A stretch of DNA of 64,000 nt from DASRDR01 sp044867785 (GCA_044867785.1 JBIOVM010000173.1:11305-75304), one strand, 5' to 3'. Shown: positions 50,421 through 58,967, numbered from the stretch's first letter. The notes: generated from the sequence alone by a model not told the origin. Program-made: numbers and translations.

Positions 50421-51536
50421 GTGAGGACGCCGCCGCGCCTCCTGGTCGCCGACGACAACCCCCTGAACGTCGACATCCTCCGGACCCGCCTCGGCGCCCA
50501 GGGCTACGAGGTCCTCACGGCGACCGACGGCGAAGCCGCTCTGGGGCTCGCGCGCGAGCAGCTGCCGGACCTGCTTCTCCTCGACATCATGATGCCGGGA
50601 CTCGACGGGCTCGAGGTGTGCCGGCGGCTGAAGGCCGACTCCGCGCTCCCGTTCATGCCCGTCATCCTCGTGACGGCCAAGGCCGACTCCCGGGACGTCG
50701 TGGCCGGGCTCGAGGCGGGCGCCGACGAGTACCTGACGAAGCCGGTCGACCAGGCCGCGCTCGTCTCGCGGGTCAAGTCCATGCTCCGCATCAAGGCGCT
50801 CCACGACACGGTCGAGGAGCAGGCCGCGGCGCTGGGCGAGTGGAACCGGACGCTCGAGGCCCGGGTCCACGCTCAGGTGGAGCAGCTCGAGCGCCTGGGG
50901 CGGCTCAAGCGCTTCTTCTCGCCCCAGCTCGCGGACGCCATCGTGCAGGGCGGCGCGGAGGACCCGCTGCGGACCCACCGGCGGGAGGTGACGGTGGTGT
51001 TCGCGGACCTCCGGGGGTTCACCGCCTTCGCCGAAGCGGCGGAGCCCGAGGACGTGATGGCGGTCCTCCGCGAGTATCACGGCGAGATGGGCCGCCTGAT
51101 CCTGACCCACGAGGGCACGCTCGAGCGGTTCACCGGGGACGGCGTGATGGTCTTCTTCAACGACCCGATCCCCGTGCCCGATGCGCCGGAGCGTGCGGTG
51201 CGAATGGCCGTCGCCATGCGGGACCGCGTCGCCGAGCTCGCCGCCGGCTGGCGCAAGGAGGGCTACGAGCTCGACCTCGGGCTGGGCATCGCGCGAGGCT
51301 ACGCGACGCTCGGCGCGATCGGCTTCGAGGGGCGCTGGGACTACGCGGCGCTCGGGACGGTGACGAACCTCGCGGCCCGGCTCTGCGCCGAGGCCCGTCC
51401 GGGACAGATCCTGGTCGCCCATCGCGTGCTGGCGGCCCTCGAGACCCTGGTGGCGGTGGAGCCGCTGGGCGAGCTCCCGCTCAAGGGTTTCCTCCGCCCC
51501 GTCCCGGTCTTCAACGTGCTGGGGCTGCGCGGGTAG
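50421..51536 (+). CDS. Response regulator with class III adenylate/guanylate cyclase output
   Basis: The 371-residue protein starts at GTG four nt after the previous gene. A receiver occupies residues 6-122 (Asp11, Asp12; phospho-acceptor Asp55 in LLLLDIMMPGLDGLEV; VTAKADSRD; LTKPVDQAAL). A coiled coil of about 40 residues (HDTVEEQAAALGEWNRTLEA) links to the cyclase. The cyclase has VTVVFADLRGFTAFAE and RFTGDGVMVFFNDP with the two metal Asp residues, then WDYAALGTVTNLAARL with the base- and transition-state-contacting residues. It should make cAMP or cGMP under control of phosphorylation. It ends the signalling operon. Confidence 0.92.
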   Translation: MRTPPRLLVADDNPLNVDILRTRLGAQGYEVLTATDGEAALGLAREQLPDLLLLDIMMPGLDGLEVCRRLKADSALPFMPVILVTAKADSRDVVAGLEAGADEYLTKPVDQAALVSRVKSMLRIKALHDTVEEQAAALGEWNRTLEARVHAQVEQLERLGRLKRFFSPQLADAIVQGGAEDPLRTHRREVTVVFADLRGFTAFAEAAEPEDVMAVLREYHGEMGRLILTHEGTLERFTGDGVMVFFNDPIPVPDAPERAVRMAVAMRDRVAELAAGWRKEGYELDLGLGIARGYATLGAIGFEGRWDYAALGTVTNLAARLCAEARPGQILVAHRVLAALETLVAVEPLGELPLKGFLRPVPVFNVLGLRG

Positions 51537-51610
51537 AATGGGGTCCTGAGCGAGGCGTCGCGAAAGAGGGCTCGCCGCCGATCCCCGGATTGTGGCATCG
51601 TAGTCGGCCG

Positions 51611-52396
51611 ATGGACACCGTGACACCCGGCCAGCCGTCGTCGTTCTGGGACGACGTCGGCGCGCACTTCCCCTCGCTGAAGGGGGCGCCGTCGACGGCC
51701 TACTACTTCGAATGCGAGCGGTGGCTCTTCGAGACCTTCGCCCCGAAGCTTCGCGACCGCGTCGTGGCGAAAACGGATCTCTGGGACGAGGCGAAGAACA
51801 CCGAGATCCTGCGCTGGGTGGCCGAGCAGGGGGCCAGTCCGGCCGGCATCGACGTGTCGCTGCCCACCGTGCGCGCCGCGCGAGGGGTGCTGGCCTCTCA
51901 CCGGCCTGCGCTCGCGGGCGGGGACGTGCGGGCGATGCCGTTCCGGACCGGGTCCGTGGACGTCGTCTACTCGATGGGGACGATCGAGCACTTCCCGGAG
52001 TACGCGCAGGCCGTCGGCGAGATCTTCCGCGTGCTCAAGCCGGGCGGCCTGGCCATCGTCGGCGTGCCGAACAAGCTCGATCCGTTCCTCCGGCCCCTCA
52101 TGGTCCACGTGCTGAACGCGTGCGGGCTCTACGGCTACGGGATGGAGAAGTCGTTCACGCCCGGCGCGCTCCAGCGGTTGCTGGAATCGGCGGGCTTCCG
52201 GGTCACCGCCCGAACGGGGATCCTGTTCATGCCGGGCTGGCTCCGGATGCTGGAGCTCTGGCTCTACACGCGGCGGTCTCCGCTCACCGGCGTGACGACG
52301 CCGCTCGTGCGCCTGTTCGCCTGGCTCTATCGCCGAGTCCCCGCCGTTCGCCGGCACGGCTACTTGACCGTCTGCGTGGCGGAACGCCCCGCCTGA
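51611..52396 (+). CDS. SAM-dependent class I methyltransferase
   Basis: The 261-residue protein starts at ATG 51611. The SAM fold is seen as PAGIDVSLPTVRAARGVL (post-motif I), GGDVRAMPFRTGSVDVVYSM, then GTIEHFPEYAQAVGEIFRVLKPGG, as in Methyltransf_11. The first glycine loop is weak, which lowers certainty about SAM binding. The N-terminal 60 residues (GAPSTAYYFECERWLFETF) are family-like for enzymes acting on lipid or glycan substrates. The C-terminus has a hydrophobic or basic stretch (WLYRRVPAVRRHGYL) that may touch the membrane. The substrate is unknown. Confidence 0.78.
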   Translation: MDTVTPGQPSSFWDDVGAHFPSLKGAPSTAYYFECERWLFETFAPKLRDRVVAKTDLWDEAKNTEILRWVAEQGASPAGIDVSLPTVRAARGVLASHRPALAGGDVRAMPFRTGSVDVVYSMGTIEHFPEYAQAVGEIFRVLKPGGLAIVGVPNKLDPFLRPLMVHVLNACGLYGYGMEKSFTPGALQRLLESAGFRVTARTGILFMPGWLRMLELWLYTRRSPLTGVTTPLVRLFAWLYRRVPAVRRHGYLTVCVAERPA

Positions 52397-52445
52397 CGGG
52401 CCGGTTCGCGCACGTCGCGCGGGGCTCGCGTCGCGGCCCCGATGC

Positions 52446-52451
52446 TATACT
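52446..52451 (+). promoter_or_regulatory. -10 element TATACT close to the rimO start
   Basis: TATACT ends 12 nt before the rimO ATG at 52464. The predicted start leaves about five nt of leader and no Shine-Dalgarno sequence is visible. No -35 match is seen. Confidence 0.45.
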
Positions 52452-52463
52452 CCACGTCTGGCC

Positions 52464-53792
52464 ATGAACGTCCATGTCGTGAACCTCGGGTGCCCGAAGA
52501 ACCAGGTCGACGGCGAGCTGATGCTCGGGCTCCTCGCCCGGGACGGCGTGACGCCGGTGGACCGGCCCGAGGCGGCCGACTGCGTCGTCGTGAACACGTG
52601 CGCATTCATCGACCGGGCCAAGCGGGAGTCGATCGAGACGATCCTCGAGCTCGGCGCCTGGAAAGCCGAGGCGTCGGGCCGCCGCCTGGTCGTGACGGGC
52701 TGCCTGCCGCAGCGCTACGGCGCCGGCCTGCTCGCCGAGCTGCCCGAGGTCGACGCGATGGTCGGGACGGGCGAGCTCCCTCGCATCGTGGACGTGGTCC
52801 GGCGGCTCGACGCGCGCGAGGCGTGGGTGACCGGCGCGCCGCCGGGCTACGTGTACCGAGCCGACAGCCCGCGCCATCGCCAGCGGGGCGTGCCGTACGC
52901 CTACGTGAAGATCGCCGAGGGGTGCAACATGGGCTGCACCTTCTGCGCGATCCCGCTCATGCGCGGCCGTCATCGGAGCCGGGCCCTCGCCGACGTGGTG
53001 GCGGAGGTGGAAGCCCTCGCGCGGGACGGCCTCCAGGAAGTGGTGCTGGTCTCCCAGGACACGCTGGCCTGGGGCAAGGACCTTCCGGGCCCCGGCCGTC
53101 CTGATTTCGGGGATCTCCTCTTGGCGCTGTCCGAGACGTCGATCCCGTGGCTCCGCTACCTCTACCTCCACCCGGCGCACGTGACCGACGGGCTCGTCCG
53201 GAAGCTCGGCCGGGCGCGCGCCCTGCCGTACCTCGACATGCCGATCCAGCACGCGGACGACGGCGTGCTCCGCGCGATGCGGCGCGGCGTGACCCGTCGA
53301 CGCATGGCCGAGATCGTCGACGCCCTCCGGGAGGCGATCCCGGGAGCCACGCTCCGGACGACGGTGCTGGTCGGCTTTCCGGGGGAGACGGAGGCCGCGT
53401 TCGAGACGCTGCTCGAGTTCCTGGAAGAGGCGCGCTTCGACCGTGTCGGGAGCTTCGTCTTCTCCGCCGAGGAGGGGACCCCGGCGGCCGCGCTGCCCGA
53501 TCCCGTGCCGCCCGACGTCGCCGCGGAGCGGGCGCGGGTCGTCCAGGAGACCCAGGATCGGCTGATCTGGGAGCGCCCGACCGTCACGGTCGGATCGGTG
53601 CACGAGGTGCTGGTCGACGGCCCGAGCGAGGACCCGGCCTTTGCGTGGGAGGGCCGGACCGCTGCCCAGGCGCCCGAGATCGACGGGGTCGTGTACCTTC
53701 GCGACCGGGACCTCGCCCCCGGCCGTCGCGTGCCCGTGGAGATCGTCGAGGTCGACGGCTACGACTTGGTCGGCACCCTCGCCCGCGGCTGA
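52464..53792 (+). CDS. rimO: Ribosomal protein S12 methylthiotransferase
   Basis: The 442-residue radical-SAM enzyme adds a methylthio group to an Asp of ribosomal protein S12. The N-terminal UPF0004 domain has VVNLGCPKNQVDGELMLG and VVNTCAFIDRAKRES, supplying the auxiliary cluster cysteines together with VVTGCLPQRYG. The radical-SAM core has Cys154-x3-Cys158-x2-Cys161 in EGCNMGCTFCAIP. YLYLHPAHVTDGLV and LDMPIQHADDGVLRAMRRG follow, both typical of RimO over MiaB. A TRAM domain ends the protein. The stop is seven nt before the pgpA start. Confidence 0.94.
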   Translation: MNVHVVNLGCPKNQVDGELMLGLLARDGVTPVDRPEAADCVVVNTCAFIDRAKRESIETILELGAWKAEASGRRLVVTGCLPQRYGAGLLAELPEVDAMVGTGELPRIVDVVRRLDAREAWVTGAPPGYVYRADSPRHRQRGVPYAYVKIAEGCNMGCTFCAIPLMRGRHRSRALADVVAEVEALARDGLQEVVLVSQDTLAWGKDLPGPGRPDFGDLLLALSETSIPWLRYLYLHPAHVTDGLVRKLGRARALPYLDMPIQHADDGVLRAMRRGVTRRRMAEIVDALREAIPGATLRTTVLVGFPGETEAAFETLLEFLEEARFDRVGSFVFSAEEGTPAAALPDPVPPDVAAERARVVQETQDRLIWERPTVTVGSVHEVLVDGPSEDPAFAWEGRTAAQAPEIDGVVYLRDRDLAPGRRVPVEIVEVDGYDLVGTLARG

Positions 53793-53799
53793 GCGCCCG

Positions 53800-54255
53800 G
53801 TGCCGGCCGGTCCCGGGTCCCAGCTGGCCCGCTGGATCGCCACCGCCGGGGGGCTCGGCTACGCGCCCCTGGCCCCCGGCACCGTCGCGTGCATCCCCGT
53901 CGCGCTCGCCGTCTGGTGGCTCCGACCGAGCGACGCGACCCTCCTCGGGGCGACCGCGCTCGTCGCGGCGGTCGGCGTCTGGGCGGCGGGGCAGGAGGAG
54001 CGTCGCGCGGGTGCGAAGGATCCGCGAGCGATCGTCGTCGACGAGGTCGCGGGGATGCTCCTCGCCTGCTGTGGCAATCCGCGGACCTGGCCCTGGATCG
54101 TCGGCCTCTTCCTCGCGTTCCGCGTCTTCGACGTCCTGAAGCCGCTGGGCATCAACAAGCTCCAGGACCTGCCGGGAGGCGTGGGCGTGGTGGCGGACGA
54201 CCTGCTCGCCGGTCTCTATGCGGGCCTTCTCGGTCAGCTGCGCCACCTCGTCTGA
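53800..54255 (+). CDS. pgpA: Phosphatidylglycerophosphatase A
   Basis: The 151-residue inner-membrane phosphatase removes phosphate from phosphatidylglycerophosphate. GTG 53800 is preferred because longer starts run into rimO. It has the family blocks GGLGYAPLAPGTVACIPVAL, DPRAIVVDEVAGMLLA and FRVFDVLKPLGINKLQDLPG, followed by GVGVVADDLLAGLYAGL. Several acidic residues in these blocks form the active site. Three or four hydrophobic helices are seen. It sits between rimO and cinA, a neighbourhood seen in other bacteria, and is probably co-transcribed with both. Confidence 0.92.
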   Translation: MPAGPGSQLARWIATAGGLGYAPLAPGTVACIPVALAVWWLRPSDATLLGATALVAAVGVWAAGQEERRAGAKDPRAIVVDEVAGMLLACCGNPRTWPWIVGLFLAFRVFDVLKPLGINKLQDLPGGVGVVADDLLAGLYAGLLGQLRHLV

Positions 54256-54276
54256 CCGCCCCACCCGCCCGCGACG

Positions 54277-55509
54277 ATGCTCACCGCCGAGCTCGTGACC
54301 GTGTCCGCCGATCCCGCGGGAACGCGCGAAGAGGCGGCGCTCGCCGTGGCGCGCCTGCTCGAGCGGGAGGGCTGCCCGATCCGCGCGCGCCGCGTCGCGC
54401 CGGCCGAGGAGGACGCCGCCGAGCGGGCGCTCCGCCAAGCCGCGGCGGACGGCGGCTTCGTCGTGGCGGTGGGGGAGGACGCGGGCGCCGCCACGCTCCG
54501 CCAGGCGCTTGCGCGATGTCTGGGAAGCCGGCTGGTCCTGAGCAACCGCCTCCTCGAGGCGCTCGACGAGGCCCGTGCCGCGCGCGGGCAGGCCATGCCG
54601 CGGCGCGATGAGCAGCTCGCCCTGGTGCCGCAAGGCGCCACGATCCTGCTCCCGGCCGGCCACGGCGAGCCCGGATTTCTCGTCGAGCTGGGCCCCGCGG
54701 TCGTCGTCGCGCTCCCGGCCGCGCCGGCAAGCGCGGTGAGCCTGGTCCGGACCCATCTGCTGCCGCGCCTGGCGTCCGCGGGCGTCGGACGGGCCGCCGT
54801 CGTCCGCACGCTCCGCCTGGTCGGGGTGGACGCGGGGGCGGCCGAAGCCCAGCTCCAGGCGGCCCTCCGCGAGGCGGACGGCGTGACCGGGCACGTGGTC
54901 GACACCGGCGAGGAGTGCTGGGCGCCCCTGCGATTCCGCGCCGACTCGCCCACGACGGCCGCCGTGGCCTTCGAGGCGCTGGAGCGGACGCTCCGCGGGG
55001 CGTTCGGTCTCGCGTGGTACGGGGTCGACGACGAAACGCTGGAGAGCCAAGTCGGCCGGCTCCTGCGCGCGCGCGGCTGGACCGTCGCGCTGGCCGAGTC
55101 GTGCACGGGCGGCCTGGTCGGCCATCGGCTGACGCAGGTGGGCGGCAGCTCGGCTTACTTCGAGCGTGGATTCGTCGTGTACTCGAACGCGGCGAAGCGG
55201 ACGCTCCTGGGTGTCCCGGAGGCGGTGCTGCGTGAGCACGGAGCCGTGTCGGCGCCGTGCGCGGAGGCCATGGCGCGCGGAGCGCGCGAGCGGGCCGGGA
55301 CCGACGTCGGGGTGTCCGTGACCGGCATCGCCGGGCCCGACGGCGGCACTCCGACCAAGCCGGTCGGCACCGTGTTCGTCGGCCTGGCCGACGCGCGCGG
55401 CACCGTCGTCGAGCGTCACCGCTTCGACCGCGACCGGGAAGGCAACAAGGCGCTGTCCGCGGTGCACGCCCTCGATCTGCTCCGCCGGCGATGCCTCGAG
55501 GCCGGCTGA
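54277..55509 (+). CDS. cinA: CinA-like protein: degenerate MoaB-like half plus intact PncC half
   Basis: The 410-residue protein aligns in layout with CinA. The C-terminal half, from about residue 255, is a good PncC/CinA domain with VALAESCTGGLVGHRLTQVG, then SSAYFERGFVVYSNAAK and GVSVTGIAGPDGGTPTKPVG. It should deamidate nicotinamide mononucleotide. The N-terminal half, which should be a MoaB-like pyrophosphatase with TEL and NTN motifs, has only weak likeness (AELVTVSADPAG; FVVAVGEDAGAATLRQAL) and lacks the usual metal and phosphate residues. Its length is kept, so the fold may persist without activity. It lies between pgpA and thpR. Confidence 0.82.
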   Translation: MLTAELVTVSADPAGTREEAALAVARLLEREGCPIRARRVAPAEEDAAERALRQAAADGGFVVAVGEDAGAATLRQALARCLGSRLVLSNRLLEALDEARAARGQAMPRRDEQLALVPQGATILLPAGHGEPGFLVELGPAVVVALPAAPASAVSLVRTHLLPRLASAGVGRAAVVRTLRLVGVDAGAAEAQLQAALREADGVTGHVVDTGEECWAPLRFRADSPTTAAVAFEALERTLRGAFGLAWYGVDDETLESQVGRLLRARGWTVALAESCTGGLVGHRLTQVGGSSAYFERGFVVYSNAAKRTLLGVPEAVLREHGAVSAPCAEAMARGARERAGTDVGVSVTGIAGPDGGTPTKPVGTVFVGLADARGTVVERHRFDRDREGNKALSAVHALDLLRRRCLEAG

Positions 55510-55701
55510 CGAAGACCGGTCGCCCGCCGGGGCGGCCGCCCGTCCGGTTTTCACCCCCTCCCGTATCCGAGCGCAGGCGGCACCCGGATCGCCGGAGCCG
55601 CCGCTGGGGATGAAAGCCCACGCACTGGCCGCGCTGAGCGTCGTGCCACACGCTTGGCACCTCCGTTGCTCGCATGACGCGCGGGTATTGGCGGGCGGCG
55701 G

Positions 55702-56286
55702 GTGAGCGAGGGGCCAGTCCGGAGCTTCGTCGCGGTGCTGCTCCCGGACGCGGTCCGTGCGCGGCTCGCCGCGATGGTGGCCGAGATTCGGTCGCGGGGG
55801 CCCGCCCTGGCGTGGGTCAAGGCGGACAATCTTCACCTGACCCTCCGGTTCCTGGGCGCGCTCGAGCCCGGGATCCTGGCGCGGGCGCAGGAGGCGATGC
55901 GCGTGGCGGCAGCGAGTGTCAGCGCTTCGTTCACGGTCGAGCTCGGAGGGCTGGGAAGCTTCCCCGCGCGCGGCGCGCCCCGGGTCGTCTGGGCGGGGGT
56001 CGTCGCGGGGGGTGAGCGACTCGTCGCGCTCCATGCGGCGCTCGAGGCGGCGCTGGAGGCGCGGGGGATCCCCGGGGAGGGCCGAGCGTTTCACCCCCAC
56101 GTGACCCTCGCCCGCGCCCGCGAGCGGCGCGGGGGCGCGCGCCTCGACGCCGTCCTGGGGTCGGGCCCTCGCTTCGGCCGGCTGGAGGTCGGCGCGCTGC
56201 ACTTGATGCGCTCGGACCTCGGGCCCGGCGGCTCCCGCTACAGCGTGCTGGCGGAAGCTCCGCTCGGCCCGTTGGGGACCGAATGA
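55702..56286 (+). CDS. thpR: RNA 2',3'-cyclic phosphodiesterase
   Basis: The 194-residue 2H phosphoesterase has both HxTx motifs: NLHLTLRFLG near residue 45 and FHPHVTLARARE near residue 133. It starts RSFVAVLLPDAVRARLAAM, the typical N-terminus, and has FPARGAPRVVWAG in the middle. Such enzymes open cyclic phosphates on RNA ends; the LigT name also refers to an in vitro tRNA ligase reaction. GTG 55702 is the only sensible start. It often neighbours cinA and recA in other genomes, as here. About 190 nt upstream hold no gene I can support. Confidence 0.92.
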   Translation: MSEGPVRSFVAVLLPDAVRARLAAMVAEIRSRGPALAWVKADNLHLTLRFLGALEPGILARAQEAMRVAAASVSASFTVELGGLGSFPARGAPRVVWAGVVAGGERLVALHAALEAALEARGIPGEGRAFHPHVTLARARERRGGARLDAVLGSGPRFGRLEVGALHLMRSDLGPGGSRYSVLAEAPLGPLGTE

Positions 56287-56321
56287 GTGAGAGGTCCCAC
56301 CGCTAGTGTACTCATCTTCTG

Positions 56322-56351
56322 TTGACATACCGGACGCCGCCCTACTAGAAT
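56322..56351 (+). promoter_or_regulatory. Promoter of recA
   Basis: TTGACA (56322-56327) and TAGAAT (56346-56351) are separated by 18 nt. Transcription would start near 56358, giving a leader of about 60 nt with GGAGG at 56411-56415 ahead of the recA ATG. I found no CTGT-N8-ACAG or GAAC-N4-GTTC LexA box overlapping it. Confidence 0.65.
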
Positions 56352-56420
56352 GGCCGCGACATTGAGGCCGAGACCCGGCAGGCGCCGCGACCGCGAGTCG
56401 CGCGAGGAACGGAGGACGTG

Positions 56421-57458
56421 ATGGCGGAGAGCAAGGGCGAGTCGAAGGCGGACAAGGACCGGCGGCAGGCGCTGGAGCTGGCGCTGTCCCAGATCGAGCG
56501 CCAGTTCGGCAAGGGCGCCGTGATGAAGCTCGGCGCGTCGGGGGCGCTGGAGGAGACGCAGGTCGTCCCGACCGGCGCCCTCACCATCGACCTGGCGCTC
56601 GGCATCGGCGGGATTCCCCGCGGCCGCGTCACGGAGATCTACGGGCCGGAGTCCTCCGGGAAGACCACGCTCGCCCTCCACGTGATCGCGGAGGCGCAGC
56701 GGCAGGGCGGCTACGCCGCCTTCATCGACGCCGAGCACGCCCTCGACGCGGCCTACGCGAAGAAGCTCGGCGTGAACATCGACGAGCTCCTCATCTCGCA
56801 GCCCGACACCGGCGAGCAGGCGCTCGAGATCGCCGAGCACCTGGTGCGCTCCGGCGCGATCGACGTCATCGTGATCGACTCCGTCGCGGCGCTGGTGCCG
56901 AAGGCCGAGCTCGAGGGCGAGATGGGTGACTCGCTCCCGGGCCTCCAGGCGCGGCTCATGTCGCAGGCCCTCCGGAAGCTCACCGCCGCGATCGCGCGCT
57001 CGGGCACCGCGGTGGTGTTCATCAACCAGATCCGGGAGAAGATCGGCGTCATGTTCGGCAACCCCGAGACGACGCCGGGCGGCCGCGCGCTGAAGTTCTA
57101 TGCCTCGGTGCGCCTGGACATCCGGCGGATGGACGCCCTCAAGCAGGGAACGGAATCGGTCGGCGTCCACACGAAGGTCAAGGTCGTGAAGAACAAGCTG
57201 GCGCCGCCCTTCCGCGAGGCCGAGTTCGACGTGATGTACGGCGAGGGGATCTCCCGCGAGGCCAACGTGCTCGACCTGGCCGTGGAGCAGGGGATCGTCG
57301 AGAAGAGCGGGACGTGGTTCTCCTATCGTGACCAGCGCATCGGGCAGGGCCGGGACAACGCGCGGAAGTTCCTCAAGGAGAACCCCAAGGTCCTGGCCGA
57401 GATCGAGACGGCGGTCCGGCACGCCGTCGGGCTCAAGCCGGTCACGAACGGAGCCTGA
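56421..57458 (+). CDS. recA: Recombinase A
   Basis: The 345-residue ATPase forms the strand-exchange filament for homologous recombination and SOS induction. The start ALELALSQIERQFGKGAVMK is canonical. Walker A GPESSGKTT is at residues 75-83, and Walker B lies in DVIVIDSVAALVPKAELEG. L1 and L2 loops are seen in EGEMGDSLPGLQARLMSQAL and FINQIREKIGVMFGNPETTP. The C-terminal acidic tail is very short (GLKPVTNGA). ATG 56421 has GGAGG at 56411-56415; GTG 56418 is an alternative. recX follows after about 40 nt. Confidence 0.97.
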   Translation: MAESKGESKADKDRRQALELALSQIERQFGKGAVMKLGASGALEETQVVPTGALTIDLALGIGGIPRGRVTEIYGPESSGKTTLALHVIAEAQRQGGYAAFIDAEHALDAAYAKKLGVNIDELLISQPDTGEQALEIAEHLVRSGAIDVIVIDSVAALVPKAELEGEMGDSLPGLQARLMSQALRKLTAAIARSGTAVVFINQIREKIGVMFGNPETTPGGRALKFYASVRLDIRRMDALKQGTESVGVHTKVKVVKNKLAPPFREAEFDVMYGEGISREANVLDLAVEQGIVEKSGTWFSYRDQRIGQGRDNARKFLKENPKVLAEIETAVRHAVGLKPVTNGA

Positions 57459-57499
57459 CGGTCCCGCGGCGGGCCGCCGCTCACGCCGCGGCCGGTGCC

Positions 57500-58078
57500 A
57501 TGAGGGGCTCTCGGCGGGGAGTCGCGCGCCCGGCGCTCGACGCGCGTCGGGCGCGCAGCGTCGCGCTCGACCTTCTCGCGCGAAAGCCGTGGACGCGGCG
57601 GGACCTCGCGCGGCGCCTTCGTCGTCGAGGCGCGCCGGCCGACGTGGCGCAGGCCGTCGTCGCGGAGATGGAGGCCCGGGGATACGTGAACGACGGCGCC
57701 TTCGCCGCCGCCTGGGCCGAGTCGCGGGCGCGCGGCCGGGGGCTCGGCCGGGAGCGGTTGCGTCAGGAGCTGTTCGCGCGAGGCATCGCCCGTCCGCTCG
57801 CCGAGGCGGCGATCGGGCGCGCCTTCGAGGAGACGGACGAGCTCAGCCGGGCGAAGCTGGCGGCCACCCGCCGGCTCACCACCCTCCGCGGCACCCCCGA
57901 TCAGACCGTTCGCCGGCTCCATGACTACCTGCGACGCCGGGGGTATCCTGGGGAGGTCGTCCGCCGGGTCCTGAGGGACCTGGGCACGGAGGCTCGCCCG
58001 GCGACGGCGGCCGACCGGGAGGAATGGGTCGAGCCCGAGTCCTCCTGGGCGCGTGAGCGGGATCAGCCGGTGGAGTGA
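57500..58078 (+). CDS. recX: RecX regulatory protein
   Basis: The 192-residue helical protein modulates RecA filaments. It has three repeats of a three-helix unit. The first has ALDLLARKPWTRRDLARRLR, the second MEARGYVNDGAFAAAWAESR followed by GLGRERLRQELFARGIA, and the third DYLRRRGYPGEVVRRVL. These match the RecX pattern. Location just downstream of recA is classical. An Arg-rich N-terminal tail of about 15 residues precedes the conserved part. The stop is two nt before the next ATG. Confidence 0.92.
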   Translation: MRGSRRGVARPALDARRARSVALDLLARKPWTRRDLARRLRRRGAPADVAQAVVAEMEARGYVNDGAFAAAWAESRARGRGLGRERLRQELFARGIARPLAEAAIGRAFEETDELSRAKLAATRRLTTLRGTPDQTVRRLHDYLRRRGYPGEVVRRVLRDLGTEARPATAADREEWVEPESSWARERDQPVE

Positions 58079-58081
58079 GGT

Positions 58082-58429
58082 ATGGATGCCGAGGATCGTG
58101 AGGTCTTCCGGGAGCTGGCCCGGCAGGTGGAGGGCGTCGTCGGCGGGGTCAACGGACTCGTCGGCGGTGTGAACGGGCTCGTCGGCGGCGTCAACCAACT
58201 TGTCGAGGGCGTGCGCGTCATGGGCGAGACCCTGACGAGCCAGATGGAGGCCCTGACGACCCAGATGCACGCAATGCGTGAGGAGCTTCGGGAGACGCGG
58301 GTCGTCTTGAGCGAGGGTCAGCAGGCGACTCAGACGGAGATTCGAGCGCTCTCCACGGACATCCGCGCGCTGATTGCGCGGATCGACGCGATCATCCGCG
58401 GGCGAGACAACGGCGGGGCCCGGCCCTGA
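58082..58429 (+). CDS. Small coiled-coil protein with three GGVNGLV repeats
   Basis: The 115-residue product starts MDAEDREVFRELARQVEG, two nt after recX. Residues 21-41 are three copies of a seven-residue unit (GGVNGLV, GGVNGLV, GGVNQLV). A long coiled coil follows (LTSQMEALTTQMHAMREEL, then IRALSTDIRALIARIDAI). No enzymatic motif is present. It resembles the frameshifted coiled-coil gene at 33511 in length, MD-acidic start and position behind unrelated genes. Function is unknown. Confidence 0.65.
   Translation: MDAEDREVFRELARQVEGVVGGVNGLVGGVNGLVGGVNQLVEGVRVMGETLTSQMEALTTQMHAMREELRETRVVLSEGQQATQTEIRALSTDIRALIARIDAIIRGRDNGGARP
58142..58204 (+). repeat. Three 21-nt in-frame tandem repeats
   Basis: The unit ggcgg[g/t]gt[c/g]aacgg[a/g]ctcgtc is repeated three times, the last copy with changes in its second half (aaccaacttgtc). 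Each unit adds one heptad to the encoded coiled coil. Differences are mostly in third codon positions, so the repeat has been kept under selection for protein sequence or is not very recent. Confidence 0.85.
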
Positions 58430-58481
58430 CGGCGTCCGTGCGGAGGGTCGCGGCAGCAAACCTGGTCCACGGGAGGTGCCC

Positions 58482-58967
58482 ATGACGCCAGCCGAGCGGC
58501 AGGCGCTGATCGCGCAGTACAAGGCCGGCTACGACGAGGTCGTGCGCGCGCTGGCCGGAATCGGTCCCGACGAGCGCGACTGGAGGCCGGCGCCCGGGGA
58601 GTGGAGCGCGCGCGAGGTGGTGCATCACCTCGCCGACAGCGAGACCATCTCCGGCGTCCGGCTCCGACGCCTCCTGATCGAGGACAACCCCGTGATCCAG
58701 GGCTACGACGAGGCCGAGTACGCGCGGCACTTCCGGTATCAGGACCGCCCGTGGGAGCCGGCCCTTCGCGCGTTCGAGGCTGCCCGGTCGACGACCGCGC
58801 AGCTCCTCGAGTCGATGACCGACAAGGACTGGCAGCGACGGGGCACGCACACGGAAAGCGGCCCGTACTCCGCCGAGGCGTGGCTTCGCATCTACGCCGA
58901 CCACGGTCACGTCCACGCCAACCAGATTCGCGACAACCGCGCGGCCTGGGCGGCCCGCGCCCGCTGA
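58482..58967 (+). CDS. DinB family protein (four-helix metal-binding)
   Basis: The 161-residue product starts at ATG 58482 behind GGGAGG. The DinB/DUF664 pattern is clear: MTPAERQALIAQYKAGYDEV, then WRPAPGEWSAREVVHHLADS with a metal-ligand histidine (His48 or His49), and YADHGHVHANQIRDN with further histidines. Members bind zinc or nickel in a four-helix bundle; some are thiol-dependent transferases and most are uncharacterised. The next gene is a paralogue. Confidence 0.88.
   Translation: MTPAERQALIAQYKAGYDEVVRALAGIGPDERDWRPAPGEWSAREVVHHLADSETISGVRLRRLLIEDNPVIQGYDEAEYARHFRYQDRPWEPALRAFEAARSTTAQLLESMTDKDWQRRGTHTESGPYSAEAWLRIYADHGHVHANQIRDNRAAWAARAR

Noticed and set aside
56290..56351. A LexA/SOS box in front of recA
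   Set aside because: No CTGT-N8-ACAG, GAAC-N4-GTTC or clear palindrome overlaps the promoter; a lineage-specific box cannot be ruled out by eye.
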